Positions 57,135-64,000 of a DNA stretch of 64,000 nucleotides are shown piece by piece; the first letter of the stretch is position 1; the number at the start of each line of letters is the position of its first letter. Where the stretch lies: NCBI RefSeq assembly GCF_029873635.1, contig NC_080417.1, positions 33,158,214 through 33,222,213 on the forward strand, written 5' to 3'. The translations under genes were made by a program, and so were the position numbers. The DNA comes from Malania oleifera (Eukaryota; Streptophyta; Magnoliopsida; Santalales; Ximeniaceae). The notes below the pieces were generated by a model. The model saw only the letters and a list, made by a program, of their open reading frames with translations, did no database searches and was not told the DNA's origin.

Positions 57135-57945
57135 GAGCGGAGAACAGTGCTTACAAGAAGATGCATTTACTCTGTTGGCATCTCTCTTCGATTCAGAAGT
57201 AGCTAAAGAAGCCCTTACCATAATAGAAGTACTATCTAGCCACCAGTGTTGTTTATCTAAAATTACAGCATCTGGTGCTGTTAATTCCGTCTTAAAGATC
57301 CTCACCCAGACCAGAGAACTCCGAGAGCCTGCTGTTAAAATTCTATATAACTTGTCATCAAATATTGATGTTTGTTCCCTTATTGCATCGTTAGGGTGCA
57401 TCCCAAAATTGGTTCCTCTTATGGCTGATAGTTCTCTTGCAAAATATTGTATAATTATTTTGAGCAATCTGTGTAAGACTGAAGAGGCTAGGGTTTCTGT
57501 TGCTGATACTAATGGATGCATTGCATCCATTGCTGAAATACTTGAGAATGGCAGTCATGAGGATCAAGAGCATGCATCGGCCACTCTCCTTTCGTTATGC
57601 TCCCAACGTGTTCAATATTGTGAGTTGGTCATGAAAGAGTGTGTTGTCTCTTCCCTTTTTGATATATCTGTCAATGGAAGTGAAAGGGGAAGAGCAAGTG
57701 CACTGGAATTGCTCCGAGTTCTAAGGGATTTTGATCATACTGATGTACAAGAGCACCCTGGATCTGACCTTGATATCTCTGTGGATTCTGGTGACAACTC
57801 TAATGAGAAGAAACCGTCGTCATCTACCCAGACTTCTGGATTTTTTGGAAGAATTTTCTCAAAACCGACTTCTCTCCATCAAAAAAGAAGACATAAATTC
57901 CATATTTTCAAATTCATCGCCCAACCTTCTCATCACGGTGAATAA
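57135..57945 (+). CDS. PUB5: U-box E3 ligase, PUB5-like: exon 5, ARM repeats and C-terminus
   Basis: The exon follows TATGCAG and joins exon 4 by a split codon (AG plus G). It encodes ARM-type helical repeats: EDAFTLLASLFDSEVAKEAL, TASGAVNSVLKIL, EPAVKILYNLSSN, LGCIPKLVPLMADSSLAKY, NGCIASIAEILENGSHEDQE and SERGRASALELLRVLRDF. A Ser/Asp-rich linker and a basic tail (FFGRIFSKPTS, HQKRRHKFHIFK) follow, ending in TAA at 57,943-57,945. No signal peptide or membrane segment is seen, so it is likely cytosolic or nuclear. The predicted total length is close to the roughly 720 residues usual for PUB5. Confidence 0.9.
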
Positions 57946-58330
57946 CATGGTGCGTGCTGGCCAAAATTCTCTGTTTCTTCTAGCCTGAATTAAAGGGGAG
58001 GATTGAGGTTAATTGTCATGGGCAGTATTTAGGTTGAGGGAGGATTGAAGTGCGTTATGTCATTGTATAAAGATTAGGAAACTCAGTTTCTTTAATAATT
58101 TTCTAGCAATTTGTATAAAGGCTGCGCTATTTGCGCTTCACTCCTTTGAAGGAGTGAAAGAAAGATTTCCTTAAGCACTCTCTGTGTCTGCACTCACTCC
58201 CACAGCCGAAGCATATGTGCGCAGACCCAAAACCCCAAAGAGCTCAAAATTTAGTGACCCTGGAGAAGTAGAAGACTTGAAGAAAAATTTCTTTCTCAAA
58301 ATTTCAACTCAAGCAACTATTTTGCGAGAT
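57946..58330 (+). other. Likely 3' untranslated region of the PUB5-like gene
   Basis: Transcript-like sequence after the stop codon, conserved in the left-contig version up to the gap. AATAATTTT and similar A/T-rich motifs at about 58,090 could serve polyadenylation, but no canonical AATAAA is obvious here. Confidence 0.45.
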
Positions 58331-58817
58331 TTTCATCTAGCTAATAGTTAGGAAACCCAAAGGACATAACTTTGCAATTCTCTCTCTTTCTCTCTATTTA
58401 AATTTAAAACAAGCATTGAAATCAACCAAGAAGAGCTCAGGGAAGACAAGGGTAGAATTAAAGCTTGTCTAATTAATTCTCTAAATTCCCCCAAAGATGT
58501 ACTATTGATGAAAAATCTCTCGCCCAGCAGTCAGTTCACACCCAAAGACCACCCAGCTGACTAAACTCCCCTCGAAACACCACTAAGCTTAACGAATTTT
58601 CGGCGACAGCGGAGACATCACAATGCTGAAGAAATTCCTAAATTACTTAATCTGTTTTTGGCATCTAGAGAATTACCCCACCTTGAATACCTGCAACACC
58701 TGCTTACGAAAAACCCCTACTACAGCCACCAACAGTTGCCAAACAGCTATGCTCCAGAATCTCGAGACACATAATTTTTTATCCTAGTCCTTTTATTCAC
58801 TCTCACACTATTTCTTT
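58331..58817. other. No recognisable feature
   Basis: Intergenic sequence between the PUB5-like gene and the inverted-repeat element. Short open frames only, with no repeats identified. Confidence 0.5.
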
Positions 58818-59531
58818 GAGTTTTTTACCAAAATATTATAAAAAAAAAAATCAAAAAACACAAATATGTAGGAAATTGGAAAATTTTACATAAATGTACC
58901 CAACCGACTTTTCAAAAGTCGGTTTGGGCTTTAAAAAAAAAAAATTAGCCGCAATTCTTGACTTTCAAAATAAAGAACCGACTTTCCAAAAGTCGGTTTG
59001 GGCTTTAAAATATATATATATTCAGCTGCAATTCTTGACTATCAAAATAAAAAATAAAAATTGAGAACCTACTTTTCAAAAGTTACCCCCCCCCCCCCAA
59101 AACCAAATCCCAACCTCCCACCCAAAATCAAATAATAATATATATATTATTTTTAATTTAAATAATAATAAAATATATATTATTTTTAAAATTTTAAGAT
59201 TTAAATAAAAATTTGTAAATAAAAAAAATTAGTGTCATTTAATATAAAAAATATTTTCTTCATTTTATTTATTTTTCATAAGAATTAAAAAAAGTAAATT
59301 AATTTTTTAATTTCAAAATATTATATAAAAATGAATACAATAACAAAAAAATTGAAATAATTTACTTTTGAAAATAATAAGATAAAAAGGACATCTTACT
59401 TCCTAATTACATAAAAAAAAATTATTTAAAAAAACTAACTACCATTTTTTTCCCCAAAATAGAAAATTTGTCTCTAATTTTAATTAATCTTTCCTTTCCT
59501 TACTATTCTACTTTTCTTTCGAACCAAATAG

Positions 59532-59640
59532 GACCAATGTACTACAATGGAATCTATCATCTCTTCTACCAGTACAGCCCGAAGGGAGCTGTGTGGGACA
59601 ACATCGGTTGAGCTCACTCCATCTCCAAGGACTTCATCAA
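59532..59640 (+). pseudogene. Captured cell-wall invertase exon 3 start, left arm
   Basis: After an intron-like acceptor (CCAAATAG) the plus strand encodes [24 protein letters not shown], then a stop, then AHSISKDFIN, a stop and VA. Plant acid invertases (glycoside hydrolase family 32) have this exactly after the mini-exon for DPN, with an exon starting G(A/T)CCAATG. The homology is lost after about 59,640. It is too short and broken to be functional. Confidence 0.85.
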
Positions 59641-60349
59641 CTAGGTCGCCCACGAATTCCCACTTGGCGAATAGGAAGCGGAGTGGAATTCGTGGCCGTT
59701 GGCGTGTGAGTCCCACATGGGATGCGCGGAGGTGAGCTGACAAATCCATGTGACTCCAAATAAATGAGTTTTTTACTTCAAATCCCCCCTGTTCTGCTTC
59801 TGCCTCCCCCCTTGAAAGTGGGAATCATAAATTTTTTTAAATTTAAATAATAATAAAATATATATTATTTTTCAAATTTTAATATTTAAATAAAAATTTA
59901 TAAATAAAAAATATATTTTTAAGTGTCATTTAATACAAAAATATTTTTTTACATTTTATTTATTATTCAAATGAATTAAAAAAAAAAGTAAGTTAATTTT
60001 TTAATTTCAAAAAATTATATAAAAATGAATACAATAACAAAAAAAAAAATTGAAATAATTTACTTTTAGGAATATTAAGACAAAAAATGACATTTTACTT
60101 CCTAATTACATAAAAAAATTATTTAATATATAATTAAGAATGGAAAATTTATTTAACATATTATTTGATATATATTTTACATAGGAAAATTTTAAAAATA
60201 TTTCTTACCTAACCGACTTTTCAAAAGTCAGTTTGGATTAAAAAAACAAAACAAAACAAAAAACTTGTACAAAAATCTAGGCACAAAAAAACAATTAGAA
60301 TGAAATAATGGAATGGAAGAAAAATGTAAAGAAATAAAAAAATTATAAC

Positions 60350-60956
60350 ACGTGTTTCACATGTTCTCCCATCACCAATGCGTTCAACCCGGGCCGCCCG
60401 AGCACCACAACTGGGTAAAAATTCGGGCATTCCCACATTTCGATTTTCGGAGTATAGTGGAGTACGTGTTTCGCTTTGACCCAATTCACGAAATCTCTGC
60501 TTTGGTACAAGTAGGTCATACCCCAGTGCTTCCTTCAGCTGCCGACGACCATTCTCCAATGCTCGTCTCACCCGATTTAGCCCGTGGTCGGGTCACAGAA
60601 CCCGCTCGTGTTCATGTTCAGGGTGGGAACCACAAGGAGGTTGTTGTCGGGTTTGATCCATTCACAGAGATGCGGGTCAGATAGGTTAGCGGGTACGACG
60701 TAGTTTTGGACCTGTCTGTTTTGGGGGTCGAGTCTAGTGTAGAGGATGACGGGTTTATTGCCCGGGAGCATGGTGGCAGATCCGGACCAACACCCATTTA
60801 TGTCGAAGGGCATGGATAGGTAGATGGTTGGGTCAAGGGCGACCCAGTTGATGAGGTTCTTGGAGATGGAATGAGCCCAAATGATGTTGCCCCACACAGC
60901 TCCCTTCAGGCTGTGCTAGTAGAAGAAATGATAGATTCCATTGTAGTACATTGGTC
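60350..60956 (-). pseudogene. Captured cell-wall invertase exon 3, longer copy
   Basis: The minus strand encodes a cell-wall (acid) invertase segment of about 200 residues: [12 protein letters not shown], stop, then [58 protein letters not shown], stops, HWRMVVGS, YLYQSRDFVNWVKAKHV and MWECPNFYPV, then GEHVKHVL. The WSGSAT, RDP-equivalent (CDP here) and WECP-Y-PV motifs identify family GH32; the Arg of RDP is changed to Cys. The first motif (NDPNG) and the C-terminal part are missing. Five or more stops or shifts make it a pseudogene. Functional enzymes split apoplastic sucrose. Confidence 0.85.
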
Positions 60957-61674
60957 CTATTTGGTTCGAAAGAAAAGTAGAATAGCGGGAAAAGGAAAGA
61001 TTAATTAAAATTAAAAATAAATTTTCTATTTTGGGAAAAAAAAAATGGAAGTTAGTTTTTTAAAATAATTTTTTTATGTAATTAGGAAGTAAGATGTCAT
61101 TTTTGTCTTATTATTCTCAAAAGTAAATTATTTCAATTTTTTTGTTATTGTATTCATTTCTATATAATATTTTGAAATTAAAAAATTAATTTACTTTTTT
61201 TAATTCATTTGAAAAATAACTAAAAGGTAGAAAATATTTTTTATATTAAATGACACTAATTTTTTTTTATTTACAAATTTTTATTTAAATCTTAAAATTT
61301 TAAAAATAAATATATTTTATTATTATTTAATTTAAAAACAATATATATATTATTATTTGATTTTGGGTAGGGGGTTGGGATTTGGTTTTTGGGGAGGGTG
61401 ACTTTTGAAAAGTAGGTTCTCAATTTATATTTTTTATTTTTATAGTCAAGAATTGCGGATGAATTTTTTTTCTTTTTTAAAGCCCAAACTGACTTTTGGA
61501 AAGTCGGTTCTTTATTTTGGAAGTCAAGAATTACGGCTAACTTTTTTTAAAAAAAAAAAAAAAAGCCCAAACCGACTTTTGGAAAGTCAGTTGGGTACAT
61601 TTATGTAAAATTTTCCAATTTCTTACATATTTGTGTTTTTTGATTTTTTTTAATAATATTTTGGTAAAAAACTC

Positions 61675-62455
61675 GAGTTTTTTTCCCTAAATATTAACAA
61701 AAAAGAAACACAAAAATAGTTAAAATGCATAATATTTACGAAAATATACCCAACCGACTTTCCAAAAGTTGGTTTGGGTTTTAACACACACAACAGCCGC
61801 AACTTTTCAATTGAGGGGCTGGGGAAAGGCGTCAGGAGAGATGAAAAAAATAAAATAAAGGGGCTGGGGAAAGGCGTCAGGGAGAGAAGGAGGTTTGGGG
61901 ACCGGAGGGGGCTGGGGGAAGGGAGATTGAGGGAAGAGGAGATTTAATTAGATTGTTAGACTAAACAAAAAAAAGAGGATAAGGGGACTTACATGCATGC
62001 GTGGAGGGGCAGTGAGAGAAGGAGGGGGGGCGAAATTTTTTTTTTTTTAGAAGGAACCAAATCGACTTTTGAAAAGTCGGTTTGGTGTTAAAGTTCTGCA
62101 TGCATGCACGGCAGCAGCCATAGCAGGGGCAAGGAGAGAGGGGGGGGGGCTGAATTTTTTTTTTTTTAAAAAGGACTGGTTTGGTGTTCAAATTTTTTAA
62201 TTTCAATTTTTTTTAAAGTGACCAAAACCAAATTTTCAAAAGTCGGTTTGGTGAATTTTTTCTCTATATATATTCATATCATCTTCCAACTGCTCTCATC
62301 TACTATCACTTCTGCAGTTGCATTATTTGCATTAGTTTTTTTTATCAAAAATATTTATTTTGTTTGCACACTCCCCATTATATTTAACACTTAGAGATGA
62401 AGTTTGGTCCACTTGTATCATCTATATTGACATTGGGATTGACATCCTTCCTATA
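61675..62455 (+). other. Leader region of the PMD gene
   Basis: It starts GAGTTTTTTTCCCTAAATATT, resembling the ends of the 58,818 element and the 17,304 MITE, back to back with the end at 61,674. It contains three palindrome copies, a direct repeat of GGGGCTGGGGAAAGGCGTCA (about 61,815 and 61,860) and another of GCATGCATG-flanked text (about 61,990 and 62,100). It may be the terminal region of a transposon that carries the PMD gene. Confidence 0.5.
62265..62274 (+). promoter_or_regulatory. Possible TATA box for the PMD gene
   Basis: TATATATATT preceded by TCTC and followed about 30-60 bases on by a CT-rich segment (CATCTTCCAACTGCTCTCATC), the usual layout of a plant core promoter. It lies about 20 bases after the last palindrome copy. 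Confidence 0.4.
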
Positions 62456-63314
62456 GGGCATGGGAAGAGGATCATTCTAACGCTTTTAAAGGGCGTCAGT
62501 GTGTGCGCACATTAGAAACCATGTGGCATGCCTATCCTAGAAGCATTCCGTGGATTCAACGAGCAGGGCTCTATCCACTGTACCAGATTCGGTATATTCA
62601 CTTAGACCATCATTTAATTAGTGCATTGTTGGAGCGTTGGAGGCCTGAGACACACACATTTCATTTTTCTTGCGGCGAGGCGATGATAACGTTGCAGGAT
62701 GTCACAATCATCACAGGATTACCTATTGATGGCGACGTTGTTACGGGCACGATGCAGCAAAACTGGGAGATGTTGTGTCAAAGCCTACTCGGATGCAACC
62801 CCCCCACTGGCCGGAGCGGACGAAACAGCGCGTCCTTGTCTATGACATGCATGGACGGGAACTTACCTGATCTTCCTGATGAAGCATCTGAGGAGGTCGT
62901 ATTGCAGTACACTCGAGTGTACATACTATGTCTAATGTGCGGCTTGTTATTCGTGAACAAGTCACAACACTATGCATCGCTGATGTTCCTCCCTCTGTTG
63001 AGTGACTTGGAGAGGGCATCGACGTATGGCTGGGGTAGCGCTGCACTTGCATGGTTGTACAGAGAAATGTGCCAAGTTGGTCGTGTGCAAACGCAATCAA
63101 TTGGAGGTGCGCTATTCCTCTTGCAGGTTTGGGCATGGAAGCGCATGCCCTTTCTTGCTCCAATTATAGTTGGCATGCCACATTTGCCTACTGATGTCGA
63201 CGATGGCCGTTCCCACTTGCGGTCAGATGGTGAGCTTCATTTCATGCCATACACGTCCCTCAACATACTTTGCGGTCCTATCGATATGACATTGATATGA
63301 TGTGTGAGGACCAG
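62456..63314 (+). pseudogene. Plant mobile domain (PMD) protein, exon 1, frameshifted
   Basis: The frame is open from about 62,456 (AWEEDHSNAFKGRQCVRTLE; first Met at 62,503) to a TGA at 63,298-63,300. Conserved PMD text is present: IQRAGLYPLYQI, LISALLERWRPETHTFHFSC, GEAMITLQDVTIITGLPIDG, LYREMCQVGR, GGALFLLQVWAWKRMPFLAP. These proteins are often annotated serine/threonine-protein phosphatase 7 long form homologue, although they have no phosphatase domain; the family includes MAIN/MAIL1 and many transposon-borne copies. Homology moves to another frame before the end (HVPQHTLRSYRYDIDMM up to the donor at 63,314), so a frameshift lies near 63,200-63,230 and a TGA follows in that frame. Confidence 0.8.
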
Positions 63315-63408
63315 GTAATATCGTATTTATTTCATTTGAATTGTTCAATATGGATTCGGAACGTTTACTATTCGTGGTAATTTTCTGACATAAATTCATT
63401 GTTAGCAG

Positions 63409-63797
63409 TTTATATGGATGTCGTACACTGCGGATGTCTACGCGAATCTACCCCCTATGTGCCTCATAGGTGTTCAAGTTTGGCTTGTTCGCACTCCTAT
63501 GATTTGCTTTCAGATCATGGAGTGACACTTGCCGGATCGTGTAATACGGCAGTTCAGGCTGAGGCAGCAAATCCCTCGTCCAGCTCAGACAGGTTATGAC
63601 CCCAACAACCATCATTTGGATCTACACGACCGTGACCAACGCGGTAGTCATCAAATCAACTTTCGCACTAAGTACGAGCGTACCCTCCACATGTGGCAAC
63701 ACAGACTGGACAATGCCATCTACATATCCCTAGGCATACACCTCCATTGGTGGAAGATGAATATAATGACTGGTACTGATCCATCACGATTCGCTAC
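63409..63797 (+). pseudogene. PMD protein, exon 2, with in-frame TGA
   Basis: After TTAGCAG it encodes FIWMSYTADVYANLPPMCL, VQVWLVRTPMICFQIME, then TGA (63,523-63,525), HLPDRVIRQFRLRQQIPRP and later RTLHMWQHRLDNAI. In relatives the conserved text is EWHLPDRVLRQFG, so TGA replaces the Trp codon TGG. A donor GTGAGT follows 63,797. With the exon 1 frameshift this copy cannot make a full protein. Confidence 0.8.
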
Positions 63798-64000
63798 GTG
63801 AGTAGAACCGCCAATTTACGCATGACAGTGGTGATTGAAAAAATAACTGAACGAATGTAAAAAACAGACTCGTTTTATATCATTAACACTGTGTCCAACA
63901 TATTTTGTTGTAGGAGCATATGATGGGGACCATCCACTTATCAGACTATGTCTCGACATGTCCCGCTAGACCAATTGCAGAGGCATGTATGCAGTTTGTG
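63798..64000 (+). other. Downstream part of the PMD gene, cut by window edge
   Basis: Intron-like sequence to about 63,913, then an acceptor (TTGTTGTAG) and 87 bases that may begin another exon (GAGCATATGATGG). The remainder lies outside the window and the exon is not confirmed by a motif. Confidence 0.35.

Larger units (their letters stand above)
58818..61674. mobile_element. Large inverted-repeat (MULE/foldback-like) element with captured invertase
   Basis: The left arm (58,818 to about 59,640) and the reverse complement of the right arm (about 60,855-61,674) match over roughly 820 bases, from GAGTTTTTTACCAAAATATT through the palindromes, an AT-rich block and TTTCTTTCGAACCAAATAGG into invertase coding sequence. 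A third partial copy of the arm's AT-rich block, in left-arm orientation, lies at about 59,826-60,240. There is no transposase, and no clear target duplication is seen (TATTTCTTT and GAGTTTTTT flank it). Pack-type capture by a MULE-like or foldback element is the best reading. Confidence 0.7.
58903..62247. repeat. Dispersed 21-bp palindrome, about ten copies
   Basis: The core is ACCGACTTTT, one base, AAAAGTCGGT, usually followed by TTGGG. Copies with up to a few changes start at about 58,903, 58,977, 59,067, 60,212, 61,400, 61,488, 61,571, 61,753, 62,061 and 62,227. Three are in each arm of the inverted repeat, one ends the internal partial arm copy and three lie in the leader of the PMD gene. 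The first two are 74 bases apart. The units between them also contain a repeated GCAATTCTTGACT segment. Confidence 0.9.

Noticed and set aside
57009..57530. 173-codon minus-strand frame opposite exon 5
   Set aside because: It lies antisense to the well-supported ARM-repeat exon and shows no domain; it is a shadow frame.
60221..60571. 116-codon minus-strand frame as a separate gene
   Set aside because: It is an out-of-frame reading of the invertase fragment plus flanking AT-rich sequence; the invertase motifs WECPNFYPV and GEHVKHVL appear in neighbouring frames.
62778..63176. Minus-strand frames of 60-107 codons
   Set aside because: They are antisense to the PMD exon, whose plus-strand motifs are clear.

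Overview
The window is nuclear DNA from a flowering plant, most likely a eudicot. The evidence is chromovirus (Tekay-type) and copia LTR retrotransposons primed by initiator tRNA-Met, an Au-type SINE, an RTE-clade LINE, Tourist-like MITEs, a plant U-box/ARM E3 ligase gene with conventional GT-AG introns, a captured cell-wall invertase exon and a plant mobile domain (PMD) gene. Species cannot be fixed from the sequence.

Layout. (1) 1-16,425: a tandem array of decayed minus-strand Tekay elements. Element A (internal 749-8,519) and element B (internal 10,274-about 13,900) share the LTR at 8,520-10,273, with further LTRs at 1-748 (cut by the window edge) and about 13,901-15,793. Element A carries a solo LTR of another family (3,283-4,988) and an internal duplication. 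A plus-strand Tekay gag/protease fragment abuts the last LTR. (2) 16,484-31,300: nested small elements: a 659-bp element with long terminal inverted repeats (TIRs), a 207-bp palindromic MITE, copia LTR pieces, a MULE-like element with an Au SINE inside, an old plus-strand copia invaded by an RTE LINE, and a PIF/Harbinger-like element with a second SINE. (3) 31,337-57,945: one split gene, PUB5-like (U-box plus ARM repeats, about 773 residues from five coding exons), with a 4.9-kb copia in intron 1 and a SIRE-like solo LTR in intron 2. (4) 58,818-61,674: a 2.9-kb structure with arms of about 0.8 kb in inverted orientation, carrying captured invertase sequence. (5) 61,675-64,000: a PMD gene, broken by a frameshift and in-frame stops, preceded by a palindrome-rich leader.

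The main caution is assembly. A run of exactly 100 N (47,046-47,145) separates two versions of the same locus: 36,260-47,045 and 47,146-58,321 are collinear, including intronic transposons. The version left of the gap becomes error-rich from about 43.56 kb to the gap, and the version right of the gap is error-rich from the gap to about 51.53 kb. This reads as two overlapping contig ends that were never merged, not as two genes. The best PUB5 model takes exons 1 and 2 from the left contig and exons 3, 4 and 5 from the right contig.

The most unusual biology is at 58.8-62.3 kb. A 21-bp palindrome (arms ACCGACTTTT and AAAAGTCGGT around one base) recurs about ten times, in both arms of the invertase-capturing inverted repeat and again upstream of the PMD gene, which suggests one transposon family that mobilises gene pieces.
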